A DNA stretch of 64,000 nt from an uncultured Schlesneria sp. GTDB lineage: Bacteria > Planctomycetota > Planctomycetia > Planctomycetales > Planctomycetaceae. This document shows positions 44,226-53,541 of this stretch, piece after piece. Each line of letters starts with the position of its first letter. Position 1 is the first letter of the stretch. Location: positions 1 through 64,000 of the forward strand of contig CAIVEI010000128.1 in assembly GCA_903904835.1 (NCBI GenBank), read 5' to 3'. The notes below the pieces were generated by a model. That model did no database searches, was not told the origin of the DNA, and saw only the letters and a program-made list of their open reading frames with translations. The position numbers and the translations under genes are program-made.

Positions 44226-44530
44226 ATTCCTTCAGTGGCGTTTCCTGACCAAATGAGTATAGGTAGTAAAATGAAACAGCGAGAGCCTGGAAGCGAAATA
44301 TTGCGTCAGCGTCTGAAACCGACGAAAGAGTACGCTGGGTGCGGTCGAGTCTTCGAAGCCCACCATTTGTCGAAGGTTTTTCGGGTAATCGAATTGGGAC
44401 TCGATCGGAGCAATTCGCCGTGTGGTTCCAGCTCAGTTTTTCCTTCAAATCAAATGATTCGCTTCCTGCCAGACGACGTACTTTGATAGGATCATTGATG
44501 AAACGAAAAACTTCCGCCAGTTGATCGAAC
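44226..44530. other. Divergent intergenic region with a palindromic repeat
   Basis: It separates selO and the truncated Uma2 gene. The repeat at 44334-44364 contains GGTCGAGTCTTCGAAGCCCACC. I see no gene; open frames are antisense or repeat-driven. Confidence 0.5.
44334..44364. repeat. Short palindromic repeat, intergenic copy
   Basis: GTGCGGTCGAGTCTTCGAAG followed by CCCACC matches, in opposite orientation, the repeat at 42693-42718. The core GAGTCTTCGA is also present in the 100-bp palindromic elements at 28759 and 35131, which may be distantly related. Confidence 0.65.
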
Positions 44531-44827
44531 ATGTCGACCATATTCGAACCAAAATTATTGACAGCAGAAGAATACGGACGCCTGACGGACGATGGTCGGT
44601 TGACCGAACTCGTGCGCGGAAGAATCATTGAGTTGAATCGTCCATTCACCTCGCACGGGTATCTTGTTTACCGAGTTGCCATGTTGTTGGGGCAATTCGT
44701 GGACCAGCATCGTCTTGGTCGAATTGTCACTGGCGATGCAGGCGTTGTGACACAGCGAGATCCTGATACCGTTCGGGGGCCAGACGTCGCGCACTACAGC
44801 TATCAACGAATCCAGTATCAGGGTTAG
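44531..44827 (+). pseudogene. Truncated Uma2-family (DUF820) nuclease-like gene
   Basis: The 98-residue product matches the N-terminal half of Uma2 family proteins, which have a restriction-endonuclease-like fold: LLTAEEYGRLTDDGRLTELVRGRIIELNRP, then GYLVYRVAMLLGQFVDQHRLGRIVTGDAGVVTQRDPDTVRGPDVAHYS. Full-length members are about 180-200 residues and continue after RGPDVA with the part that carries the remaining active-site residues (the LVVEVLSP-type strand). Here the frame stops at QYQG, 2 bp before the next gene. It is probably a remnant of a deletion, although a short expressed form cannot be excluded. Confidence 0.75.
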
Positions 44828-44829
44828 AA

Positions 44830-45780
44830 ATGACCGATCGCCATTGCCTGAGCCGCCGCAATTTTTTGTCTGCCAGTATCACTGCTGTCGGAGGCCTGAT
44901 GACGACTTCAATTGATGCCGCCGAAACAGAACTTCCTTGGATCGATGCCCATTCGCACATCTGGCCTCCGGAGACTGACAAATTTCCGCTTGTGTCAGGA
45001 CAGACGAAGAAGGACTTGAATCCACCAAGTTTCACTGACGAAGAACTGATGGCAATCGCTCGGCCTGAAGGGGTTGGACGCGTCGTGCTGATTCAGCATT
45101 CCGTGTATCACCTGTTCGATAACTCGTACCTGATCGATGCGGTGCGGCGGCATCCCAAACTGTTTCGGATTCAGGGGATGGTTGATGACCACCAGCCAAA
45201 CCCCGGCGAAGCGATGAAGAAGCTGCTGCCTCAAGGAGTGACTGGGTTTCGCATCACTCCGTTCATTCGAAAACTGGACGATCAGCCCAAATGGTTGGAA
45301 ACGCCAGGGATGGTTGAAATGTGGAAAACCGGAGCGGCAACTCGGCAGGCGATGTGCCTGTTGATCAACGCGGCGGATTTGCCAGCGACCGACCAGATGT
45401 GCGAGCGACATCCAGACACACCCGTGGTGATCGACCACTTTGCTCGAATTGGTGTCGATGGCCAGATGCGCGATGGCGAAATTGCAAACCTTTGTCGATT
45501 AGCGCGTCATCCACACACCAGCGTCAAGATCTCGGCATACTACGCCCTCGGCCAGAAGAAGCCGCCGCATGATGAATTGATACCGATGATCAAGCGATTG
45601 TATGAAGCCTTCGGCCCACAGCGTCTGATGTGGGCCAGTGATTCGCCGTACCAGATTCAGGGCGCCAATACCTACAAAGCATCGATCAGCCTCGTACGAG
45701 ACCGCCTCGATTTCATATCAAAAGAGGACCGCGAGTGGTTGCTGTGTAAGACGGCGGAACGTCTGTTTTTCTATGCGTGA
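44830..45780 (+). CDS. Amidohydrolase-2 family TIM-barrel hydrolase, Tat-exported
   Basis: A 316-residue metal-dependent hydrolase. The N-terminus has a twin-arginine signal, CLSRRNFLSASITAVGGLM. The metal-binding IDAHSHIWPP starts the barrel; VVIDHFARIG provides a further His and LMWASDSPYQ the conserved late Asp. This set is typical of the amidohydrolase-2 family (lactonases and decarboxylases); substrate unknown. It begins 2 bp after the truncated Uma2 frame, so the present transcription start may be shared with that remnant. Confidence 0.88.
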   Translation: MTDRHCLSRRNFLSASITAVGGLMTTSIDAAETELPWIDAHSHIWPPETDKFPLVSGQTKKDLNPPSFTDEELMAIARPEGVGRVVLIQHSVYHLFDNSYLIDAVRRHPKLFRIQGMVDDHQPNPGEAMKKLLPQGVTGFRITPFIRKLDDQPKWLETPGMVEMWKTGAATRQAMCLLINAADLPATDQMCERHPDTPVVIDHFARIGVDGQMRDGEIANLCRLARHPHTSVKISAYYALGQKKPPHDELIPMIKRLYEAFGPQRLMWASDSPYQIQGANTYKASISLVRDRLDFISKEDREWLLCKTAERLFFYA

Positions 45781-45837
45781 TTGAGGTCTGTAAACGAATT
45801 GGATGCTAAAGATAGACCGTGTTTTGCCGGCATCAAA

Positions 45838-46872
45838 ATGGCAGACACGACGCGGGCTGTGTTTAATGACTCAGCGACTGCGGAAGATTTTCGTAAGCTT
45901 GCGAAACAGCCGCTCGTGACCGTGTTGCAGTGCTCAGAGCCGGTCCGCGATTCTGTGTGGAGTCTGGTCAACGAGCATTTCTGTCGCGTAAGACCTGATG
46001 TTTGTTTGCGAGTCTTTGCTCACTATCTGTTCGAATGCGATTTATCGTTTGCGCGTCTGCTGACAAACGTTCGCCGGTTTTCCGCAGACTCCCTGATGAA
46101 TGCAAAAAATGTCGAGGCGATTGCTGCCATGACCGGGCTCGAGTCATTACACATCGGTATCTTCGAATTGAATGACTTCAGTTTCCTCAATCTCGTTACA
46201 CCAAAATTGACTTCTCTCAGTCTTTCCGCCACACGATCGAAGAAGCCCAGTCTCGCTCCGTTGAGCCGATTTCGTTCACTAAAACAAATCTATATTGAAG
46301 GGCATCACAAACAGATCGAAGTTTTGAGCGAGTTGTCTGAACTGGCAGATGTGACGCTCAGGTCAATCTCGACGCCTGATGTTGAATATCTGTCGGGTCT
46401 ATCGAAACTCTGGTCACTCGATATCAAGCTTGGCGGAATCCGGAACTTCAAGGGAATCGAAGGGAAAGAGAGTATTAAGCACCTGGAATTATGGCAGGTA
46501 CGGGAACTTGGCAACATTGATTTCATATCGACTTTGTCCGGTCTGCAAAATCTTTTTCTCCAGTCTCTGCCGCAAATTCAGTCGATTCCGCTACTAAGGA
46601 ATTCAACAAAGCTGCGTCGGGTTGTGATCGAGAATCTGAAAGGGCTGAACGACTTCACGGCTTTAGAGTCAGCCCCTGCTCTTGAGGAGTTTGTTTTGAT
46701 GGATGCACGCAAACAGTGTCCCCAACAGCTTCAACCCGTTTTGAATAACCCGAACGTCAACCGAGTCAGTGCTTACTTTGTTTCCCTTCGCAAACATAGC
46801 GAGTTCCTGCAAATGCGTGAAAAATACGGAAAAGACGAAATGAACCGTTGGGACACATTCGAGTACCAATAA
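45838..46872 (+). CDS. Leucine-rich-repeat-like protein, function unknown
   Basis: A 344-residue protein, probably cytoplasmic as no signal peptide is seen. From about residue 95 it has irregular leucine-rich strands of about 20-23 residues (LESLHIGIFELNDFSFL, LTSLSLSATRSKKPSLAPL, LKQIYIEGHHKQIEVLSEL, LWSLDIKLGGIRNFKGI, LQNLFLQSLPQIQSIPLL), a likely protein-binding solenoid. ATG 45838 is chosen; an in-frame TTG at 45781 would begin directly at the previous stop. The next gene starts 24 bp later and may be co-transcribed. Confidence 0.72.
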   Translation: MADTTRAVFNDSATAEDFRKLAKQPLVTVLQCSEPVRDSVWSLVNEHFCRVRPDVCLRVFAHYLFECDLSFARLLTNVRRFSADSLMNAKNVEAIAAMTGLESLHIGIFELNDFSFLNLVTPKLTSLSLSATRSKKPSLAPLSRFRSLKQIYIEGHHKQIEVLSELSELADVTLRSISTPDVEYLSGLSKLWSLDIKLGGIRNFKGIEGKESIKHLELWQVRELGNIDFISTLSGLQNLFLQSLPQIQSIPLLRNSTKLRRVVIENLKGLNDFTALESAPALEEFVLMDARKQCPQQLQPVLNNPNVNRVSAYFVSLRKHSEFLQMREKYGKDEMNRWDTFEYQ

Positions 46873-46896
46873 GGTTATCGTGTTCAATCGATTAAT

Positions 46897-47952
46897 TTGT
46901 TAACAAACTCCGATTTGGTACTGAGCGCGAATTCGCGGAAATTACAAAATGGGTACTGGCGTGAGGGTCTGACGAATGAATACGATCGTAAAGACGGCAA
47001 GGTCCAATTGCTCCGTTGGCATGATCGTAATTTCGTTAGGCTTCTGTCTGTCTCCCCAATACTGATCGAGCGACTTATGGCCCGTATTTTTTTTGAATTA
47101 AGCGAATTCGCACCCCTCGTACACGAGATTGCGAACCGACGTCAGCCATTGTTGACAAGGACGATTGGCAAGGGCCCGTGGCCAGTGAATGTTCAGCTTC
47201 ACATTATCCTGCACGCCCTGGAATCGATCGAGTCTGCCGGACCGATCACAGTCGAGTCCGCGTTCCAGCCTGGTGAGACTTGGATCAAGTTCAACGCAAA
47301 AGTTCCAAGAACAAACTTGAAGATTCAATGCACGCTGAAGGGCGGAACATCGTTAATCAAGGACGGCGATTGGCCGCTCGAAATCAATTTCGAATCTACG
47401 ATCACGGGCCAAGTCCATCTGACGGGGGGGCCGAATGATGAACCAATCTTAACCCCGTCACAGCGCAATGTTCAGGTCGAATTCAAAAACTTCCAGTTCC
47501 GATGCCTGGCGTTCCCTCAGTGGATAGAATACCCCATGCAGCGGATCCTGGAACGAATGTTAAGTTCAATCATCGGCGAAATGATTCCCGTTGAGTTACG
47601 TCGACCGTTCACGAGTTCGGCTCGTGAGACATCCTCGACTCAATCGACTCAGGTTGCAGCCCTGGTCGAACAGGTACCGTCGCTTACTGAAAGGCAACCT
47701 CCTTTGCAGAAGGGTGCCGTCTATTGGTCCGCCTTTTATCTGGGCTATGGGTTAACGTTTCCTGCCGCATGGGTTTCAGCAGCTTTTCTGCGGAACACCG
47801 TTGTGGAGGCCGGCTTGCAAGATGGCGCGCATTCGGCCGCGAACGCAGCCGATCGCTTGATAACGCGTTGGTCTGCGAGAATCGACGAGAAACCGAATGG
47901 AGAATACAGTCTTTCCGTCGAATCTGCGTCAACGTTGGTTACCAGCGCGTGA
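46897..47952 (+). CDS. Hypothetical protein, unrecognised family
   Basis: A frame of 351 residues with no in-frame ATG in its first third; the best candidate start is the TTG at 46897, but the true start is uncertain. No signal peptide or confident domain is seen. The middle (VQLHIILHALESIESAGPITVESAFQPG; LEINFESTITGQVHLTGG) reads like a beta-rich lipid- or protein-binding fold. Near the C-terminus is a hydrophobic stretch YWSAFYLGYGLTFPAAWVSAAFLRNTV. Composition matches the neighbours. It follows the leucine-rich protein gene by 24 bp. Confidence 0.6.
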   Translation: MLTNSDLVLSANSRKLQNGYWREGLTNEYDRKDGKVQLLRWHDRNFVRLLSVSPILIERLMARIFFELSEFAPLVHEIANRRQPLLTRTIGKGPWPVNVQLHIILHALESIESAGPITVESAFQPGETWIKFNAKVPRTNLKIQCTLKGGTSLIKDGDWPLEINFESTITGQVHLTGGPNDEPILTPSQRNVQVEFKNFQFRCLAFPQWIEYPMQRILERMLSSIIGEMIPVELRRPFTSSARETSSTQSTQVAALVEQVPSLTERQPPLQKGAVYWSAFYLGYGLTFPAAWVSAAFLRNTVVEAGLQDGAHSAANAADRLITRWSARIDEKPNGEYSLSVESASTLVTSA

Positions 47953-47960
47953 ATTAACTA

Positions 47961-47984
47961 GTTACCAGGCTCCGGCTTGGTAAC
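47961..47984. repeat. Palindromic repeat GTTACCA-type, copy 1
   Basis: Arms GTTACCAGGC and GCTTGGTAAC pair almost perfectly around TCCG. A second copy lies at 48170-48193. It begins 9 bp after the 3' end of the upstream gene and could act as a terminator. Confidence 0.7.
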
Positions 47985-48169
47985 TTCCTGTCGTCGAAGC
48001 TCTGCTTTGCAACCCAAACAACGGCAGGTCACGAGATTGCGGTGTTCTTGCGTGCTGCGCAATATGCTCTGCTCGCTTGAACGAACGTTGCGACCGGAAA
48101 GACGGGAAGTTGTTCCGCGCTGTTTAAACTGAATTCTCCGACGGCGAACCAGCGCTTCGAAGAGCGGCG

Positions 48170-48193
48170 TTACCAAGCTGGAGCTTGGTGACG
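48170..48193. repeat. Palindromic repeat GTTACCA-type, copy 2
   Basis: Arms GTTACCAAGCT and AGCTTGGTGAC pair with one G-T type mismatch, around GG. It is followed by a partial further echo, GTTGGAGCTTGCC. Confidence 0.7.
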
Positions 48194-48311
48194 AGTTGTT
48201 GGAGCTTGCCAACTCTCAAAATGAGCACGAATTTATCTTCGCCTCATGGGAGTTTCAGCGGGAGCGAGTATTCTTGTTACATCCGATGATGGTGGTTAAT
48301 GAGGCTTCTGG

Positions 48312-48992
48312 ATGAGCGTACGGATTCTCTTGATCGAAGACGAAGATGAGATTGCCGACTTCCTGGTCCGCGGGCTTCGGGAAGAGGGGTTCGTCGTTGA
48401 GCGTGCGGCCGACGGTCAGGAGGGTTGGCATCAACTCAAGACGAGTGCCTGGGATGTTGTGCTGCTGGACTGGTGGCTACCTGTAACAGACGGGTTGGCG
48501 CTGCTCCGCAGATTTCGCCAGCAAAATCAAGTCACGCCTGTTTTATTCCTGACCGCTCGTGATGCTGTTTCTGATCGTGTGAAAGGGCTGGACAACGGAG
48601 CCGACGATTATCTGTGCAAGCCGTTCGCTTTCGATGAGCTACTGGCTCGTGTCCGAGTTCTGGCCCGTCGACAAAGTCAGTCAGGATTTACGGCGTTGTC
48701 ATATCAGGACTTGAGTGTGAACCTGGCGTCGCAACGGGTTGAGCGGTCTGGTCAAAGGATCGAATTGACTTCAAGGGAATACGCCTTGCTGGTCTTCATG
48801 CTGCGACATCCAGGAGAAGTGCTCAGCCGGACTCGAATCTACGAGCATGTCTGGGAAGAACGCTACGACGGGCTATCGAACACGCTCGAAGTGCACGTGA
48901 TGGAGTTACGTCGAAAGCTGGAAGCTTACGGACCACGCCTGATCCACACACTACGTAACCGTGGCTATCGTTTTGGCGGGGAAGATACTTAA
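48312..48992 (+). CDS. OmpR/PhoB-family response regulator
   Basis: A 226-residue two-domain regulator. The receiver domain (1-118) has the acidic pocket in ILLIEDEDE, the phosphoacceptor Asp53 (VVLLDWWLP), Thr81 (LFLTARD) and Lys103 (LCKPFAFDELLARV). The C-terminal winged-helix DNA-binding domain (about 125-224) shows IELTSREYALLVFMLRHPGEVLSRTRIYEHVWEERYDGLSNTLEVHVMELRRKL. It is the partner of the kinase gene that starts 5 bp downstream. Close relatives are the heavy-metal (CusR-like) regulators, but no metal genes are adjacent. Confidence 0.94.
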   Translation: MSVRILLIEDEDEIADFLVRGLREEGFVVERAADGQEGWHQLKTSAWDVVLLDWWLPVTDGLALLRRFRQQNQVTPVLFLTARDAVSDRVKGLDNGADDYLCKPFAFDELLARVRVLARRQSQSGFTALSYQDLSVNLASQRVERSGQRIELTSREYALLVFMLRHPGEVLSRTRIYEHVWEERYDGLSNTLEVHVMELRRKLEAYGPRLIHTLRNRGYRFGGEDT

Positions 48993-48996
48993 CGTC

Positions 48997-50418
48997 ATGA
49001 CACTGACAACTCGACTTTCCTTGTTTTTTCTGTCGATGCTGGCCGTTGTGTTACTGGGCTTTTCGACAGTGCTTTATTGGCTGGCCGATCAATACCTGCA
49101 TCGACAGTCTCAAGAACGACTGGACTCGGTCCTCAGAACGCTGAGTGCTGCTTTCGATATCGGAACCGAAGGGGTTGAATGGGAGCCTGCCGCGCGACAT
49201 ATCAACCTGGAAACCCCTGCTTACACTGATCCTGTCGTGTGGATTATCGGTGACCATCGGGGTGATGTAGTTGATCAGTCGAAGGCCGCTGGCACTGACC
49301 AATTTCTCGACCAGGTTTCACCTTCCCTACTTCCATCGAATCACGATGTGGTGTATCGCCAGGGGACTTGGAACATCGGCCAACGATGGGTCAAAGGAAT
49401 TGGCGAAAAAGCCAATGCCATCGACATGACGGAAGAAGGGGACAAGTACCCGATGCTATCGATCACGGCCGGTGTTTCGCTTGTCCCGGTTCACACAACG
49501 TTGCGTCGATTAGGCGTTTGCTTAGCTGGCTTGTCGCTGGCGATCTGGATCACGGCGCTTTTTCTTGGTCGATTCATTTGTCGTCGTGCATTGCTGCCAT
49601 TGAGAAAGATGGCCGCCATCGCTTCCGAAATGCAGACCAGTGATCTCACGGGGCGGTTACCGGTCCTCACGAGTCGGGATGAATTGGAAGACCTGGGCCG
49701 CGCGTTCAACAGTCTGCTGGACCGTGTTCAACAAACGTTCGAACGTCAGAGCCGTTTTACTGGTGACGCCTCACACCAGTTGAGGACTCCACTTACCGCA
49801 ATTCTCGGCCAGATTGATGTTGCCTTACGGAAAGAGCGTACCAACGAAGAGTATCAGCGAGTCCTTTCGACGGTGCAGTCAAAGGCTCATCGCCTCAGTC
49901 GGATCGTGGAATCATTACTTTTCTTAGCCCGTGCCGATTCCGATGCTCCCGAGCCTCGATTGGAACAACTTGATTTTGGATCGTGGTTACCGACGTATTT
50001 CGAATCCTGGAAAGACCACGAAAGAGCGAACGATATCACGCTCGAAAATCATTGTTCGGGGACGTGCATGATCACCGTGGAGCCCGAGCTCTTTCGAGAA
50101 TTACTCGACATTCTTCTGGATAACGCCTGCAAGTACAGTCCGCCAGGAACGGCGATTCAGGTGAGGTTGGAAAGCAGTGACAGTCATGTCGCAATTCATG
50201 TTGTCGACAATGGCTATGGCATTGCGGAAAGTGATCTTCCGAATCTTTTTGTTCCGTTTGTGCGTTCCGACGAATCCCGCCTTAAGGGGATTGAAGGAAT
50301 TGGTTTGGGATTGTCGATTGCCAAACGATTAACTGCGGTGTTTAAGGGTGAGTTAACGGTGACCAGTCGAAAAAACGTTGAGACATGCTTCACCGTCAAG
50401 TTGCCTTGCGGTCGTTAA
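48997..50418 (+). CDS. Sensor histidine kinase
   Basis: A 473-residue membrane kinase. Helix 1 (about 8-30) and helix 2 (about 171-193) flank a periplasmic sensor region; a HAMP linker follows (about 190-245), then HisKA with the phosphorylated His260 in FTGDASHQLRTPLTAILGQ, and the HATPase domain with the N box DNACKYSPPG, VVDNGYGIAESDLPNLFVPFVRSD and GIGLGLSIAKR. ATG 48997 is chosen, 5 bp after the regulator's stop; an in-frame GTG-type extension to 48961 would overlap it. The sensed signal is unknown. Confidence 0.93.
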   Translation: MTLTTRLSLFFLSMLAVVLLGFSTVLYWLADQYLHRQSQERLDSVLRTLSAAFDIGTEGVEWEPAARHINLETPAYTDPVVWIIGDHRGDVVDQSKAAGTDQFLDQVSPSLLPSNHDVVYRQGTWNIGQRWVKGIGEKANAIDMTEEGDKYPMLSITAGVSLVPVHTTLRRLGVCLAGLSLAIWITALFLGRFICRRALLPLRKMAAIASEMQTSDLTGRLPVLTSRDELEDLGRAFNSLLDRVQQTFERQSRFTGDASHQLRTPLTAILGQIDVALRKERTNEEYQRVLSTVQSKAHRLSRIVESLLFLARADSDAPEPRLEQLDFGSWLPTYFESWKDHERANDITLENHCSGTCMITVEPELFRELLDILLDNACKYSPPGTAIQVRLESSDSHVAIHVVDNGYGIAESDLPNLFVPFVRSDESRLKGIEGIGLGLSIAKRLTAVFKGELTVTSRKNVETCFTVKLPCGR

Positions 50419-50635
50419 TATCAATGGCCTTTCACCGGTGTCAAACTGATTCCAATATCATAGTTGTCTCTATGGCAATAACTCTCTTCGTAGCGTTTTC
50501 CGGGAGCACAGCTGGATTTCCAGGTTTTGCTTTCGAATGGAGGTTGGATCAGATACAGTTTATGGGTGCCAAGTTGCCCCCTGCCAATAAGCCCTCCGTC
50601 CTCGGCATCTGTCCCGCCGTATCCGAGAAGTCATC

Positions 50636-53503
50636 ATGAACAATCCGATTATCTCCCGTCGCGCACTTGAAGGATTTTTCCTGTCGTTTGGAATCATTTT
50701 CTTAGTATCGCTTAACGGAAAAAGTCTTAAAGCTCAGGTCGATTTCAATCACGAGGTCCGTCCAATCCTGGCTGAGAATTGTTTTCAGTGTCATGGTCCC
50801 GACGCAAAAAAACGGAGTGGCGATTTACGATTGGATCTCGAAGCCGAGGCAAAGAAGTCGGCTATCGTTGCTGGTGCAGCCGCAGGCAGCGAACTTGTGA
50901 AGCGCATCCAGTCGACAGATCCTGAAACGGTGATGCCTCCCCCTGCTACCGGAAAAGTTCTGACAGCAGCGCAGAAAGCGATTCTCAGTCAATGGATTCA
51001 GGAAGGTGCCAAGTATTCAAATCACTGGGCTTTTCAGCCGATTGCCAATTCACAAGTTCTTCTAAAAGCGCTCCCCGCGTCAGAGGTTGGCACGTCTTCC
51101 ATTGATCGTTTTTTGCAGGAAAAACTTAAGAAGGCTGGCCTGGGTTACTCTCGGCCAGTCAGTCGATCTCAGTTCATTCGTCGTGCAACGTTCGATTTGA
51201 CCGGGCTTCCTCCCACTTGGGCCGAAGTGGAAGCGTTTGAAAACGACAAAGCGGACGGGAGTGAACAGCGATTAATTGACCGTTTGCTGGAATCGCCTCG
51301 CTACGGCGAACGCTGGGGACGTCACTGGCTGGATATTGCTCGTTACGCAGATACTCATGGCGGTGCTGCAATTGGTTTCACGACTTTTCCGTTCTCTTAT
51401 ACCTACCGCGATTACGTGATCAACGCGTTCAATAAGGACTTGCCGGTCGATCGGTTTCTGCTGGAGCAGATCGCTGCGGATCAGCTTGGACTGTCGGACG
51501 AAGATCCGTCATTGGCGGCACTGGGATTTCTGACTGTCGGGATGCAGTTTCGAAACTTTCACGACACGATCGATGATCAGATCGACGTGATCACTCGGGG
51601 ACTGATGGGACTGACCGTCACGTGTGCCCGCTGTCACGACCACAAGTTCGATCCGATCCCGACATCAGACTATTATTCCCTGTATGCTTCGATTGCACCC
51701 AGTAAATCCCCGTCGCAACTTCCGGCCATCGGAGCTGTCGCCGACGAGAATGCTCGTCAGCAGTACGAACGGCAACTGAGCGAGCTAAAATTCAAATATC
51801 AGCAGTTTTCCCGCGAGCAAAACGAAATCATGCGGAATCGCCTGCGAATGCAGGTCGGACTTTACCTGGCGGAGATTGCCAAAGGAGTCGGTGAGCAGGA
51901 TCTGTCGACACAGTTTCTTTCGTATCGGACCGACGATATTCGACCTTACGTTTTCAATCGCTGGCTGGCTTACCTGAAGGGACTCGGCAAAGACGATCCT
52001 GTGTTTGGTCCGTGGCTTGAAATGCACGCGTGGGGTGCGATCCCTGAAGCAGAATTTCAGAAACGCCGCGATGAGTACCTTGGCCGTCTTTCTGCTGAAC
52101 TGGATTCCATCGGCCGGACACCTGACAAACTGTATGCACTGCGCGCCGAACCACCAAAATGGAATCCGTTCATTGTCGACGCTCTCGTGTCGCAGAAACC
52201 GAATTCGCTGAGTGACGCGGCTGCCGTCTACGGAAAAGTGTTTGCCGAACAGCAGCGGTTGTGGCTGCAATCGCTGCTGGAAACAGCGAATGAAGCCGCG
52301 CCGGGTGGCACAGTCCTGCCCGATGATCATCCTGGACACCAGGTTATCAACAGTTCGTCGCATCGACAGATCCGTCATCACCTTTATGCGCCCGAATCGC
52401 CATTCGATGTTCCTGACGAAGAAGCGGTTAAGCTGACCAATCGAACGATCAACGATCTGATCAGTGGAAAGAAGGGGGCGATTCATCAGTTGAACCTGGC
52501 GTCACCCGGATCACCTCCACGAGCCATGATTGTTAAGGAAGATCCGACTCCGAAAGAGACTCATATCTTCCTGCGAGGAAATCCGCTCGCACGAGGAGAA
52601 ACAGTTAAGGCCCGGTTTCTGTCGGTCTTGTCGGGCGACCAGACTCCTGTCTATGAAAATGGAAAACGCCGCCTGAGTCTTGCTCGGTCGGTGATTTCAG
52701 ACAGCAATCCACTCACCGCGCGGGTTCTGATCAATTGGGCATGGCAGAATCATTTTGGTTCTGGTCTTGTCCGGACGCCGGATGATTTTGGCACCCGTGG
52801 TCAGGCTCCGACACATCCCGAGTTGCTCGATTACCTCGCCGATCAGTTCCGCAAGAATGGATGGTCGATGAAGTGGCTTCATCGACAGATCATGCTCAGT
52901 CAGGCTTATCATCAGGCCGCTATCGAAAGCGAACAGAGTCGTCAGGTCGATCCAGAGAATCAGCTCCTCTGGCGCATGCCGCGTCGACGACTCGACTTCG
53001 AATCGATGCGTGATTCGATGCTCGCTGTTTGTGATGAGTTGGATACCACGATGGGAGGCCGTCCGATTGACTTGAATGCCTCACCAGCAATCCCGCGACG
53101 CAGCGTCTATGGCTTCACCAATCGGGACATCATCGCCAACTTAATGAGTACCTTTGACACGGCAAATCCGAATGCGTGTACTGCCAAGCGGCCTGAGACT
53201 ACGGTCCCACAGCAAACATTGTTCGCCCTGAACTCAGACTTCATCCAGGACCGAGCGATGCGGCTGGCAGCGCTCACAAAGCAAATGAATCCGGAATCAG
53301 AAGAAGGTCGTATCGTATCAATGGTCCGAAAAGCCCTCTGCCGAAATCCGACGGCGCCTGAAATTGGCCAGGCAAAGAAATTCTTGAGTGAAGCGGTTCT
53401 CCACACGACAACGGCGGACAGCACTGCCGCCGATCCCGAGCGAAGCTGGCGGCTACTGGCGCACGCGTTGATGGCTTCGAACGAGTTTACATTTTTGGAC
53501 TAA
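50636..53503 (+). CDS. DUF1549/DUF1553 protein with planctomycete-type cytochrome c domain
   Basis: A 955-residue exported protein. After a hydrophobic signal (FFLSFGIIFLVSLNGKSLKAQ) comes the cytochrome-c-like domain with NCFQCHGPDAKKRSGDLRLD and TVMPPPATGKVLTAAQKAIL. DUF1549 spans about 155-370 (RYGERWGRHWLDIARYADTHGGAA; second heme-type motif CARCHDHKFDPIP). DUF1553 spans about 670-925 (NPLTARVLINWAWQNHFGSGLVRTPDDFG; RRSVYGFTNRDIIANLMSTFDTANPNACTAKR). It is followed at 150 bp by a DUF1501 gene on the same strand, the usual pairing, so the two products probably act together outside the cytoplasm. Confidence 0.93.
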   Translation: MNNPIISRRALEGFFLSFGIIFLVSLNGKSLKAQVDFNHEVRPILAENCFQCHGPDAKKRSGDLRLDLEAEAKKSAIVAGAAAGSELVKRIQSTDPETVMPPPATGKVLTAAQKAILSQWIQEGAKYSNHWAFQPIANSQVLLKALPASEVGTSSIDRFLQEKLKKAGLGYSRPVSRSQFIRRATFDLTGLPPTWAEVEAFENDKADGSEQRLIDRLLESPRYGERWGRHWLDIARYADTHGGAAIGFTTFPFSYTYRDYVINAFNKDLPVDRFLLEQIAADQLGLSDEDPSLAALGFLTVGMQFRNFHDTIDDQIDVITRGLMGLTVTCARCHDHKFDPIPTSDYYSLYASIAPSKSPSQLPAIGAVADENARQQYERQLSELKFKYQQFSREQNEIMRNRLRMQVGLYLAEIAKGVGEQDLSTQFLSYRTDDIRPYVFNRWLAYLKGLGKDDPVFGPWLEMHAWGAIPEAEFQKRRDEYLGRLSAELDSIGRTPDKLYALRAEPPKWNPFIVDALVSQKPNSLSDAAAVYGKVFAEQQRLWLQSLLETANEAAPGGTVLPDDHPGHQVINSSSHRQIRHHLYAPESPFDVPDEEAVKLTNRTINDLISGKKGAIHQLNLASPGSPPRAMIVKEDPTPKETHIFLRGNPLARGETVKARFLSVLSGDQTPVYENGKRRLSLARSVISDSNPLTARVLINWAWQNHFGSGLVRTPDDFGTRGQAPTHPELLDYLADQFRKNGWSMKWLHRQIMLSQAYHQAAIESEQSRQVDPENQLLWRMPRRRLDFESMRDSMLAVCDELDTTMGGRPIDLNASPAIPRRSVYGFTNRDIIANLMSTFDTANPNACTAKRPETTVPQQTLFALNSDFIQDRAMRLAALTKQMNPESEEGRIVSMVRKALCRNPTAPEIGQAKKFLSEAVLHTTTADSTAADPERSWRLLAHALMASNEFTFLD

Positions 53504-53541
53504 CGACCGGTTTGAAATGACGAGATTATCAAGTGCCATTT

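Larger units (their letters stand above)
47953..48311. other. Intergenic region with two palindromic repeats
   Basis: It contains two copies of a GTTACCA...TGGTAAC-type palindrome (47961-47984 and 48170-48193) with a GC-rich stretch between. A minus-strand frame over the region encodes the repeats and is not credible. The promoter of the two-component system should lie at its right end. Confidence 0.55.

Noticed and set aside
47958-48212. Minus-strand frame of 84 codons
   Set aside because: It consists mainly of the two GTTACCA palindromes and the sequence between; there is no start signal or recognisable protein.
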